DNA from: Kalmanozyma brasiliensis GHG001
Taxonomy: Eukaryota > Basidiomycota > Ustilaginomycetes > Ustilaginales
Direction of reading: 5' to 3'
DNA length: 64,000 nt
NCBI RefSeq assembly: GCF_000497045.1
Contig: NW_015961955.1
Span: 62,001-126,000 of the forward strand
The position numbers were made by a program, and so were the translations under genes. The notes under the pieces are model-generated. The model did not search any database. It saw only the letters and a list, made by a program, of their open reading frames with translations, and was not told the origin of the DNA. Of the stretch, positions 47,253 through 56,175 are shown piece after piece. Within the stretch, counting starts at the first letter, position 1. Each line of letters starts with the position of its first letter.

Positions 47253-48161
47253 CTAGCAGATGACACAGCACTCAGCCGCGGCCCTCCCCCGCTCTCCTTC
47301 TCCGTCCGTCGTCGCCGCACCACCACCCGTGAGACTCCTGATCGAAAACCCGCTAACATTCCTCCCTCCACCCTGTGCGCCTGCTCCACCGTCCAGACTG
47401 ACCGTGCCACCGCTCCTCCCACCCGCCTTTGCCCTCGCCTTGCTCCTCCCCAGCGTCCCTGTATCCCTCCCCCTCCCCACCTCTTCACCACCCTCCTGCT
47501 CGAACTTGCTATGCACATCTCTCGCCGCCCTAGTGAACGCCTCGACGACGTTGTAGCCCGTCTTAGCGCTCGCTTCGAGGAACAACAGTCCTTCTTTCTC
47601 GGCGAACTCCTGTGCCTCTTGGGTGCTCACCTCCCTCTTCTTGCCCTTGCTCCTCCTCCTGCGCCTTCTGGCCTCGTCCTCGTCCTCCTCGTCGTTGTCT
47701 GCGTCGGCGACGAGATCATGCATGTTGCCGACGAGGACGACGCTCACCTTCTCCTCCGCGTGGCTGCGTACGTCGTCTAGCCAGCCTTTGACATTCACAA
47801 AGCTGGCGCGGTGGGTAACGTCGTATACCAACAGCGCACCTGCTGCACCGCGGTAGTAGCTGCGGGTGATGCTGCGGAAAGATTCGGAGCCCGCCGTGTC
47901 CCATACCTGGACTTTTACCGTTTCGCCGTTGTCCAGCCGAATGAGGTGCGAGCCGAACTCCACCCCGATCGTGGGGTCTGGGTCGGTAAGGAAGCGATCA
48001 TCGGTGAGTCGAACGAGGAGGGACGACTTGCCAACGGAAGAGTCGCCGATCAGGATGAACTTCAGGATGTAGTCCCAGCCCGAGGAGGGGGGCGCTGTGG
48101 AGGCGCCCGCTGTGACGGCTGGAGAGGTGTAGCTCCCGGACGGGATGCGGATCGGCGCCAT
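47253..48161 (-). CDS. Rab4-like small GTPase with altered nucleotide motifs
   Basis: 302 residues from the ATG at 48161. P-loop GDSSVGKSS (39-47), switch I PTIGVEFG, effector-side text RSITRSYYRGAAGALLVYDV as in Rab4/Rab14/Rab2. Odd points: the catalytic Gln after DTAG is Ser (S92, DTAGSES); the G4 motif NKxD reads NMHD (146-149); directly after it is an insert of about 30 residues with an acidic run and then six Arg; the hypervariable tail is about 80 residues, Gly-rich, and ends CCVIC. The tail offers both a CC pair and a CaaX-like CVIC for prenylation (enzyme possibly the BET4 product of this window). Ser/Thr in place of Gln may be normal in fungal Rab4 relatives. Role: endosomal recycling by analogy. 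Confidence 0.82.
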   Translation of the reverse strand: MAPIRIPSGSYTSPAVTAGASTAPPSSGWDYILKFILIGDSSVGKSSLLVRLTDDRFLTDPDPTIGVEFGSHLIRLDNGETVKVQVWDTAGSESFRSITRSYYRGAAGALLVYDVTHRASFVNVKGWLDDVRSHAEEKVSVVLVGNMHDLVADADNDEEDEDEARRRRRRSKGKKREVSTQEAQEFAEKEGLLFLEASAKTGYNVVEAFTRAARDVHSKFEQEGGEEVGRGRDTGTLGRSKARAKAGGRSGGTVSLDGGAGAQGGGRNVSGFSIRSLTGGGAATTDGEGERGRAAAECCVIC

Positions 48162-48707
48162 TGCTGTCGAGAGACAGAGACGAAGAGTCGGTGCGGTGGA
48201 AGGGGGTGTGCTGTGTTCGATTGCGAAGAGGGTCGTGAGGATGTGCGCAGATAGCGCTGAGTCGATCGAGTGTCGAAGTGATAGCGCTGCCCCTTCAGAT
48301 AACGATGTCACTTGACCAGCGACAGGATGAGGTCTGCGATACGTGTTGTACCCGAAGCGTTGTAGCTGTGGTCGAAACCAACGCGATGAATGGCGATCGC
48401 AGAGTGGATGGCAGTCGGGTTGGCGAGATGGTGGTGCAAAACCAAAAAAGGCATCTCCATCACGGCGCGCCGCCCACTGTTTCACAGATGCGGCCAACTG
48501 CACGGCCAATTTTCCGACCGCTGGGTGGAGGCTCAACGCTGATTTCCCCTATCCTCCCTCGGTGACGCGCGGGTCCTTTACGCCCTCTCTGCCTCTTCAC
48601 CGCGCTCACCATCCATCTCACAAGTCAGTCAAGATCAAGCCAGGGGATAATGTACATATTATACCTGAGCGATACAATCACAGGACTCTTCGGATACAGT
48701 GAGCGCC
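48162..48707. other. Intergenic region Rab promoter / ADA2 3' end
   Basis: 546 bases. The minus-strand frame upstream of the Rab ATG is open but unlike any Rab, so it is leader. No motif recognised. Confidence 0.55.
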
Positions 48708-51119
48708 TCAGACGGCAGCGGTGGGGCGATACTTTTCGGCCTTGCTGGGGCTCTGCGATCCCATGCTGGGCGAAGCGGCACCGCTGCTGGTACCATGGAC
48801 TCCGTTGGTGGCACCTGGGGTGGAGACGAGCGGTACACCGCGTCCGTTGTGGTTCATGAGCGCCTGCTGGTGCTGTGCCGACGTGACACCGCTACTCGAG
48901 TGGGCAAGGTCGAACAGTCCGCCACCGTTGCTCGTCGGTGGTGCAGAGCTCCCAAAGGCCTTGCCGAACAGTCCTCCACCACCACCACTGGGGCCCACAC
49001 CATTGGCCGTGCCATTGACGCCATTGGCGCCAGCGCTCGGCGCAAACGAGTAGCTCGCCGACATGGCCATGTTTCCATCCAGCCAGTCGGGCTTCTTCAC
49101 CTCCTTATCCTTGCTTCGCGGCGGCGAGCCTATCCCACCCGTCCAGCCGGCCTCGCGAGCAGCATCGAAGTACCCCATCTCGTTGAAGAAGTCCCACACC
49201 TTGCCGAGCTTGTTGACATCAATCTTGACCAACAGACGGCACTCGCGGCGGGTCAGCTTGCCACCGCGCGCGATGAACTCGGCGATCAGCGTCGACTTGA
49301 TCAGCAAGAACGGTTGAGGTAGGATACGCAGGGCAGAGCACAGCTGCGCCTCGGCGGGCGTGAGCAGGTTGAGCGACGGTGCTTTGGCCAGGTTGAGCGG
49401 TTGCGGCGGCTTACGCGGTGTCTTGGGCTCGTCACCGTTGGCGCCCTTCTTGGTCTTGCCGTCCTTGTCCGCTTTCGCCTCCTTGTCTTTCGCCTCCTTG
49501 TCCTTCTTGCTCTCCTTGCCGTTGACTGCTGTGGCTGATGCGACTGTTGACGCGGCGGGCGTTTCGTCCATGGGCGTTGGTGTGCTCGTGTCGCGCTGTC
49601 GGGCACGTGCGGCGTCGATGCGTGGCCGAGCCGCTGCTGCGATGGGTGTTGCTGCGGCACCAGATGCTGGGAAAGCCGCCAATCCTCCAGCTGCGAGCTC
49701 GGCTGCTTTGCGGGCTCGTTCCGCCTTGTCCCGCTCGTACGCGCTCGCATCGTCCAGCGTCAAGATACCCATCTTACGATAGTGCTGCAACTGAGCCGCC
49801 GCCTTGCGCAACGCCTCCTCGTAGCAAAGCCCATTGAGGAAGTCTTCGTAGTCGAGCGCGGTCTGCATCTGCGCAAAGTGTTTCGTCCTCGACAGCAGCT
49901 CCTTCTCCTCCTTGGTCCGACGTCGCTCCGCAGCCTGGTTGCGCCGGTAGTCGATGAGGTTGCGTTCAAAGATGAAGTGCTTGCGCCGCAATCGTCGATC
50001 GAGCCGTTCGTTGTACATGTCGATGACGGTAAGCTTGAGATGCAGATCGGTGGGGTCTTCGTCCCAGTCGAACGGCTTGTCTTCGGGCTCGGCGTCCTTG
50101 TCCTTGTCTTTGTCCTTGTCCTTGGCGTCGGCTGCGGACTGGTCGTCGGCTTCTTCGTCGGCGTTGGCTTCCTTGTCGTCGTCGGAGTTCTGCGTTGCCT
50201 TCTTGCTGGTGGGACCACCACGACCACTGGCTTCCATCCTCGCGTGGCCTTGCGTCGCTTTGCTGCCTAGCGCCTCCCATTCGGATGGCATGTCGGCACC
50301 GCCAAACTCGTAGACACGGCCGAACTCGATGTCCTTGATGAGATGTTCGGCATCCTGCTCGTATTCGTGCTCGAACTCGAGTCGACCCGGCATGAACCCG
50401 CTCAGCTCGCTGTGGTTGGTCGGCGCACTGACGAGCGGCTTGGCTGACTTGGGCGGCGAGTAGGAGGCTTGTGCTTCTCGAAGTGATTCGACTCGCCGCC
50501 TCTTGCGTCGCTGGAACTCGTCTTGCGATATTGACGGTGCGAATGCCATCGACGGTCCGACGACCGGTGGCTCCTCTGTTGTCAACTGACATGCCACCCG
50601 ACTGCCGGTGCCCTCTCCATCGACCAACGGGTCAAAGACTGGCTTCGCGACCCTGCCGTACCTCTGTAACGCTTGTTCTGCCCTGTGCTCGCCTCCATCC
50701 CCTCCATCGCGCCCTTCGACGTAGACCTTGATATAGTGGTCCTGCACCTCCTCCTTATTGCGATTCCCAATGTGATCCGCGATGTCCGCCCAGTTGCCCA
50801 ACCCGTAGGTCTGACAGCCATCGATGAGAAGCAGCTCCTCATCGGCGCCCCAGTCGTCGCAGAAGATGGGATACGAGTGCTGCTCTACGACGCGGTAGTC
50901 GTGCCATGCCTTGTGCTTGCCCGGCTGCGCTCCCGAGCAGAAGCATGATGCGCAGAGGTCAAAGTCGGTGCAGCCGCCCGCACATCGTATGCGGACGGTG
51001 AGGGTGATGTCGGCACCGCAGGCATCGCAATGGTAGCGGACGCCCGGCTCGGCAGCGGCTGTGTTGGAGCCGTCTTCGGTCTTGGGCGTGGGCTTGTTCT
51101 TGCGATGACTGACCGTCAT
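48708..51119 (-). CDS. ADA2: SAGA/ADA complex transcriptional adaptor Ada2
   Basis: 803 residues. Ada2 activates the Gcn5 histone acetyltransferase in SAGA and ADA. ZZ zinc finger at about 29-75 (YHCDACGADITLTVRIRC, then DFDLCASCFCSG and H in KHKAWHDY). SANT domain at about 85-135 (DWGADEELLLIDGCQTYGLGNWADIADHIG, then EVQDHYIKVYVEG). Central Ada2 region with SGFMPGRLEFEHEYEQDAEHLIKDIEF and LKLTVIDMYNERLDRRLRRKHFIF. SWIRM domain at about 600-680 (SLNLLTPAEAQLCSALRILP, VKIDVNKLGKVWDFFNEMGYFDAAREAGW). It is much longer than yeast Ada2 (434) because of a KDKD-rich acidic/basic stretch, an Ala/Lys-rich spacer and a Gly/Asn/Ser tail after SWIRM. No intron visible. Confidence 0.93.
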   Translation of the reverse strand: MTVSHRKNKPTPKTEDGSNTAAAEPGVRYHCDACGADITLTVRIRCAGGCTDFDLCASCFCSGAQPGKHKAWHDYRVVEQHSYPIFCDDWGADEELLLIDGCQTYGLGNWADIADHIGNRNKEEVQDHYIKVYVEGRDGGDGGEHRAEQALQRYGRVAKPVFDPLVDGEGTGSRVACQLTTEEPPVVGPSMAFAPSISQDEFQRRKRRRVESLREAQASYSPPKSAKPLVSAPTNHSELSGFMPGRLEFEHEYEQDAEHLIKDIEFGRVYEFGGADMPSEWEALGSKATQGHARMEASGRGGPTSKKATQNSDDDKEANADEEADDQSAADAKDKDKDKDKDAEPEDKPFDWDEDPTDLHLKLTVIDMYNERLDRRLRRKHFIFERNLIDYRRNQAAERRRTKEEKELLSRTKHFAQMQTALDYEDFLNGLCYEEALRKAAAQLQHYRKMGILTLDDASAYERDKAERARKAAELAAGGLAAFPASGAAATPIAAAARPRIDAARARQRDTSTPTPMDETPAASTVASATAVNGKESKKDKEAKDKEAKADKDGKTKKGANGDEPKTPRKPPQPLNLAKAPSLNLLTPAEAQLCSALRILPQPFLLIKSTLIAEFIARGGKLTRRECRLLVKIDVNKLGKVWDFFNEMGYFDAAREAGWTGGIGSPPRSKDKEVKKPDWLDGNMAMSASYSFAPSAGANGVNGTANGVGPSGGGGGLFGKAFGSSAPPTSNGGGLFDLAHSSSGVTSAQHQQALMNHNGRGVPLVSTPGATNGVHGTSSGAASPSMGSQSPSKAEKYRPTAAV

Positions 51120-52317
51120 GGTGCACGCAAGCGGCGGCTATGCAGGTCGGAGACCTTGGCAAGCTCGATGGCCAAGCTGCTGCGTGTAGATGGTGCTGAC
51201 GTTCTTTCAGAATGACTGCTGGCGGTGGGTTGATGTGTCGATGTGAGATGCAGGTAGAACGCTCGTCTCGATGGTGAACGACGACGACGACGACGGCGGC
51301 GGTGTTAGGAGCAAGTACGATGAATGCGCCGCGAAACCGAGGTATCGACCGTGACCCCAAAGGTGTTGTTGTGTTGATGCCACGGGTTGTGGGGGCGGAC
51401 GATGAGCGGGAGGTGGTGTGGAGGCTCGTGCGTCCTGAGTCCGGACCGGTGGTGACGAGGAGGATGAGGAGCGGTGAGGACGATGACGACGGCGGCCGCG
51501 CTTTGACGCGAGATGAGACCGGTGACAACGTCGAAGATGATGACGGCAGCCGCGCTGATATCAGCCTCTGTCCCCGACGAAGACGACGATGAACGACGAA
51601 GGTTCTGCCGCGGCTTTCCAGATCTGGAATGGGCGGATCGAGTGTTTGTTGCTTTTGCTTTGATGTTACTGCCGATTCGTGATTGCGACCAGCCGAGCGG
51701 AATTGTCAGAGCGGAAAATGGGAGAAACACGCGTGTCGGTGGGTGTGGGTGAATGGGCGCGCGCGTGTGACTTTGGCTGAGCAGCTGCCTGAAATCGCAA
51801 GCGCAGTATTTTAGCGAAGGCACCGTTTTTGGATCGATTTTGCCGGTTCAATTGATCAGCAAAGGCCAGCGATGTTGGTATGCCAGCGTACGAGAAAGAC
51901 CTTTGAATCTGATGATGCGAGAAAAAGGGATGGACAAAAGGTGAAACGGGACCGTGATGCCAGAATCGAAAGAGGAGGATGATGAAGAGATGGCGGTGTG
52001 GTGGGCGAAAAGGTCGCGAGACGCTCCCCCATTTCGGCGGACCAATTTCCACCCGATTCGACCTTATGCAGCCTCTGCGATTTCGCCCTCTTTGGTTGTG
52101 TGTCTGCCTCTCGTGGGGAGCCTCAGTTTAATTTTCTCGTTCAGAGCACCGATCGGGATTTCGATTTTTGGCAGATCAATCATTCGTGCGAGAGAGCTTC
52201 TCAGTGGCAGACGTTGCGAGCGCTGGGATCGCTACGATGCGTCTCTGTGGCATTGCGAATCAAACGAGTGAGGGAAAGTTGGTGCGCTCCTGTAGCTTGC
52301 ACTTGGCTTCTTCGCCA
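51120..52317. other. ADA2 promoter / MLH1 3' flank (1.2 kb)
   Basis: No supported gene. Near ADA2 there is an ACG microsatellite of six units at 51278-51295 within a GAC-rich stretch, likely in the ADA2 leader. Frames on both strands are short and low in complexity. Confidence 0.55.
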
Positions 52318-54780
52318 TCAGCATCGTTCAAAGACGCGATACAGATCCGGCAGGTTGGCCACCTGAACGACAAACTCGTTGGTCGCCTTGCTCGGCACGT
52401 ACTTGCCCCTCGACCTGGCCATGCTGTCGAACCACAAATGTTGGACGCGTTTCTTGATCGACTCCTCCTCTTCCTCCCGCTCGTTCTGCTTGTCTCTGTC
52501 CTCTGCTTGTATTGCCTCCGCAATTCCCTCTTCGATCGATGCCGACGGCACTGCCGGTCGAAACGGCGGCGGTGGCGGCGGGCAAGGCAAGCAGCTGTAA
52601 GCAAGCTGCCTCGCAATCGTGTCGAAACATTCTTGCTCGTCCTCCCAGTCCACACGCGTCGCCAGTCTGAGCAGCAGCTGCGGCAGACGATCCAACTCTA
52701 TCGCGGTGCCGTTGAGTCCGCTGCCTGGAAGTAAGCTGGGCAGAGCCTCGAGGGTACGGTGCTCTGCATTCAAGCAGATGGAAAAGTACTCTTCAATCAT
52801 CTCAGCGTTGTCAAGCAAAAGTCGGACGATTTTGTCCTTGGTCGACTCGACACTCTGAGTGTCGTCGTCGGGGACGCCCGCCGTGCTTTCGAGAGCGAGA
52901 CGGACGAGATCGTCCAACTTGGGCGGAGGATCCAATCGTATTCGCTTCAGACTGCCGAATTGACGGAGGACGAGCTGATAGGCGAATTCGCGAATCATGG
53001 CATCGTGGTTGACCAGCAGAAGACGGGTCTCGTGCTGTACGAGGCTGAGACCCTTGTGCAGATCGACGACGCCGACAAAAGTGTGGTTCTGCACGACCTC
53101 GGTCAGATTGCGATGCTGCGCCTTTGCGATCTGTGCTCGCAACTGCCGAACGGAAGTGAAGGAGCAATCCGAGTCGGAGATGCGGACGCCGAGCCCGGTC
53201 GGACGACTGCGTTTGACCGAGGAGCTGAGTCCGCTGGTGCCATTGTCACTGCTATCGGCGAAGGAGCGAGTGCTCTGGCCTCTGGCAGCCGACTCGTCTT
53301 CCATCGTCGTCGGTGTCTCGGCCATCAAGGCGTCCGAGGAGAAAGACTCCTGCCCTTCTGCTGGGTCCAAGGCGCGCTTTTTGCCGGTCGATCTTGCTGT
53401 GGGAGTGAACATGGCGTCGAGCGTCCGTGTCTTGGCATCCACTCGGACGAGGTGCTGTGGGTAGCCCTTCGAGGAAGAGACGGGACCAGAAGCGTCGGTT
53501 CTGCGCACCTGAGCAGGGCTACTGCTTCCACCCGCACTGCTGCTGCTACTGCTTCTTGTCTCTCTCAGAGCCGGTCTCGTTGCTTGTTCGCTCTCTCTCG
53601 TGGCAGTTGCCGAAGAGGCTCTGGTGGAACCCACTTCCGACGCAAGGATGGGCAAAACGGCCTGAGAAAAAGCAAATGTCCTGCTCGAATTGGCGCCCGC
53701 TAGCTTGTTCTGGGCCGCCTGACAGATGGCTTCGACAATCTCATCTTCGTGCAGAAAGTGCACCTCCTTCTTGGTGGGATGCACATTGACATCGACATTG
53801 GCTGGGTTGATCGAGATCGAGATGTACACCCAGGGATGACCGCCTTTCGGGAGCAGCGTCGCGTAGAGCGCTTCGATCGAGCGCTTCAGCAGAGGACAAT
53901 CGACGAGACGATTGTTGATAAAGCACAGAAGCGTGGTGCGCTTGCTGCTCCAATTGGCGCCGCTGATCCAGCCTTGGCATTGGAAGCCGAGGTTCTCGTT
54001 GACGACGTCCTTCAGCTCGACGAGCTCCCTTGCGACTGCGTTCCCGTGCAGGATGCGAATCGTTTCGAGGGTGCTCGTGGTCGGCGACGATGGCGTGTTG
54101 AGGTCCGTGGCGTTGCTGGAAGCCTTTCGGCAGACGAAGCCGACCCCTCTTCCGCCGTAATGCACGGCGTACTTGGAGACGACATCGAGCGCTCGATTGT
54201 ATTCGTCGGCGGCACTGCGCAGAGCTCTCCGACGCTGTGGCACATTGTAGAAGAGATCCTCGGCGGTGATGAGGGTGCCATCGGTTCCTGCGCACTGCTT
54301 GGGATCGCTGCTCTGTCCAGGTTTGGGCGGCGCGAGACTGCCGTTGGCGTAGTAGGCTCGGTAGGCGCAGTCCTGATGCTTGGTCTTGGAGACGACATTC
54401 ATGGATGCGGTGACGTAGCTGATACTGGCGAGGGCTTCGCCTCGGAAGCCAAACGTGGACATGCTCTCGAGATCGCCAAAGTCGCGTAGCTTGGACGTGG
54501 CGAAGCGCTCGCAGAGCAGGGGCAGGTCGGAAGGCTGGATTCCTGAGCCATTGTCCTGAATCTGGAGCATCTTGATGCCGCCTTCCTTGAGTGTGACGCG
54601 GATGAGAGTGGCGCCTGCATCGAGCGAGTTCTCGATGAGCTCCTTGAGCGCATTGGCGGGTCGGTGAATGATCTCGCCGGCTGCGATCCGGTTGACGACG
54701 CTCTCGTCGAGACGCTTGATGGGCCGATAGCGAGAAGACTCTGCCTCGGGAGGCAGCTCATGTTCGACATCATTGGTCAT
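52318..54780 (-). CDS. MLH1: DNA mismatch repair protein Mlh1 (MutL homologue)
   Basis: 820 residues, single exon. Mlh1 pairs with Pms1 or Mlh3 in nuclear mismatch repair and meiotic crossing-over. GHKL ATPase motifs: ELIENSLDAGAT (N-box with E and N), QDNGSGI (DxGxG), LCERFATSKL, TFGFRGEALASIS and GTDGTLITAEDLFYNVPQRRRAL. VDVNVHPTKKEVHFL is the conserved MutL loop. The C-terminal domain ends with the invariant FERC, which in yeast completes the endonuclease site of the partner Pms1. The middle linker is Ser/Thr/Arg-rich and longer than in yeast. A Pro run (CPPPPPPF) and a charged EREEEEES helix lie in the C-terminal domain as an insert. Confidence 0.95.
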   Translation of the reverse strand: MTNDVEHELPPEAESSRYRPIKRLDESVVNRIAAGEIIHRPANALKELIENSLDAGATLIRVTLKEGGIKMLQIQDNGSGIQPSDLPLLCERFATSKLRDFGDLESMSTFGFRGEALASISYVTASMNVVSKTKHQDCAYRAYYANGSLAPPKPGQSSDPKQCAGTDGTLITAEDLFYNVPQRRRALRSAADEYNRALDVVSKYAVHYGGRGVGFVCRKASSNATDLNTPSSPTTSTLETIRILHGNAVARELVELKDVVNENLGFQCQGWISGANWSSKRTTLLCFINNRLVDCPLLKRSIEALYATLLPKGGHPWVYISISINPANVDVNVHPTKKEVHFLHEDEIVEAICQAAQNKLAGANSSRTFAFSQAVLPILASEVGSTRASSATATRESEQATRPALRETRSSSSSSAGGSSSPAQVRRTDASGPVSSSKGYPQHLVRVDAKTRTLDAMFTPTARSTGKKRALDPAEGQESFSSDALMAETPTTMEDESAARGQSTRSFADSSDNGTSGLSSSVKRSRPTGLGVRISDSDCSFTSVRQLRAQIAKAQHRNLTEVVQNHTFVGVVDLHKGLSLVQHETRLLLVNHDAMIREFAYQLVLRQFGSLKRIRLDPPPKLDDLVRLALESTAGVPDDDTQSVESTKDKIVRLLLDNAEMIEEYFSICLNAEHRTLEALPSLLPGSGLNGTAIELDRLPQLLLRLATRVDWEDEQECFDTIARQLAYSCLPCPPPPPPFRPAVPSASIEEGIAEAIQAEDRDKQNEREEEEESIKKRVQHLWFDSMARSRGKYVPSKATNEFVVQVANLPDLYRVFERC

Positions 54781-55304
54781 GTTGAGGACGGGGAGGCATC
54801 AGTGTGCTCGAAAGAGCGTGATGGGAAGGTCCTTGATGCAGTGTCGAAGCGCCTTTATATCCTTGCTGCAGTCCAGGGTGGGGGATGAGGCTGAGTCGAA
54901 ATGAGATTCCAATCAAGCCTCGAATCGGCCGTCGACTCGGTGCTGAGCTAAGACCATGTTGGCGTAACCACGCGCCTTCGCCAAGGGGTGATCTAAGGGT
55001 GATCAGTGGCTAGATTCACCGTCGTGGACTGTGATAGAGTGACTTGGTGATAGCGCAGAGAGGCAGGTGCGTTGAATGGCTGAGCTGCGTCAGATCTTCT
55101 CGGAAAGTGTTGCTCTCTTGTCACAAAAATCTGTCGCGCGTCGCGTTAAGTGTGACTGGGCGAGAAGCTTTGCCAAGATCAATTCCACACTTGACCCTTC
55201 CTCATTCACATCGCTTGCTCTTCTTCAGGCCCGTCATCTCGCTCGCATCGCATCATTTGCCAGTCCAGTTCACCGCGCATCCTCCCTCAAGCTCGCTTTC
55301 CACA
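54781..55304. other. Divergent promoter MLH1 / Dpb3-like
   Basis: 524 bases between the starts of a repair gene and a probable replication or chromatin gene. It contains tandem ACGCGN (MCB-like) sites, listed separately. Confidence 0.6.
55134..55146 (-). promoter_or_regulatory. Tandem ACGCGN (MCB-like) sites
   Basis: On the minus strand the text reads ACGCGACGCGCGA, so ACGCGA and ACGCGC follow each other. ACGCGN is the core bound by MBF-type G1/S regulators in fungi. Weak evidence on sequence alone, supported by the replication/repair genes on either side. Confidence 0.3.
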
Positions 55305-55967
55305 ATGTCGCAACCAGGCTCACCCTCGTCGCCCGGCCCGTCCACGGTCTCGCCCTCCAAAGCAACCAAGCAGAGCGGCACGTCGATCTTCCCCACGGCC
55401 CGCGTCGCGCGCATCATCAAAGCGGACCGCGACGTCGACATCTGCTCCAAGGAAGCCACATTCCTCATCAGCCTCGCCACCGAGATCTTTGTGCGCAAGC
55501 TCACCGACGAGGCGTACACCAACGCCAAGCTCGACAAGCGCAAAAACATTTTCTACAAGGACCTCTCGAGGGCGGTGCAGCAGACCGAGTATTTGGAGTT
55601 CTTGAAGGATGCCATCCCAACGCCGATGGCACTGACAAGCGCGCTCGGGGCGAGACAGGAGAAGTTGCAGCAGAAGCAGGTCGAGGAGAACATGATCCTA
55701 GAGGGCACGTTGCAGGATGACGATGAGGAAGAGGACGAGGAGGAGGACGCAGAGGAAGAAGAGGGCGAAGAGGCGGAGAAGGACGAGGATGCTGATGAGC
55801 AGAACGGGACCGATGGGCACGACGAGCCAGAAGGAGACGCAGCAGTAACAGAGGACAGCAGCAGCACAAAGAAGAAGCTTTCACCGAAGAAGAACACCAG
55901 CAAGTCGAAAGCACCCCCGGCCGCTGAACACAAAGAGGTCAACGGTATGGACCAGGATGACGACTAA
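55305..55967 (+). CDS. Histone-fold protein, Dpb3/CHRAC1-like
   Basis: 220 residues from the ATG at 55305. The histone-fold domain of the NF-YC/Dpb3/CHRAC1 type covers about residues 28-110: IFPTARVARIIKADRDVDICSKEATFLISLATEIFVRKL and then NIFYKDLSRAVQQTEYLEFLKDAIP. Such proteins pair with Dpb4-type partners, either in DNA polymerase epsilon or in an ISWI remodelling complex (CHRAC). The YKDLSRAVQQTE text favours the CHRAC1/Dpb3 branch over NF-YC. The C-terminal half is strongly acidic (long D/E runs near 135-170), then Lys/Ser-rich, as in many chromatin proteins. Shares a divergent promoter with MLH1. Confidence 0.82.
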   Translation: MSQPGSPSSPGPSTVSPSKATKQSGTSIFPTARVARIIKADRDVDICSKEATFLISLATEIFVRKLTDEAYTNAKLDKRKNIFYKDLSRAVQQTEYLEFLKDAIPTPMALTSALGARQEKLQQKQVEENMILEGTLQDDDEEEDEEEDAEEEEGEEAEKDEDADEQNGTDGHDEPEGDAAVTEDSSSTKKKLSPKKNTSKSKAPPAAEHKEVNGMDQDDD

Positions 55968-56175
55968 ACGCACAGCACTTTGGCGCACTTCAACCTCACT
56001 TTCGATTCATCTCATACGTGTAATTCTAGCAACTACAATCAGACTCTGCCGTGCTCATGCAAGCTGCATCGCTGTCGTTTTGTGACTTGAGTTGCACCTT
56101 GCTTTATGATGTAAAGACGTGTGAGAACTAGGTAGCTCGTTGCGGTGACGCTCTTCCTTCGCGCCTTGCACTTAC

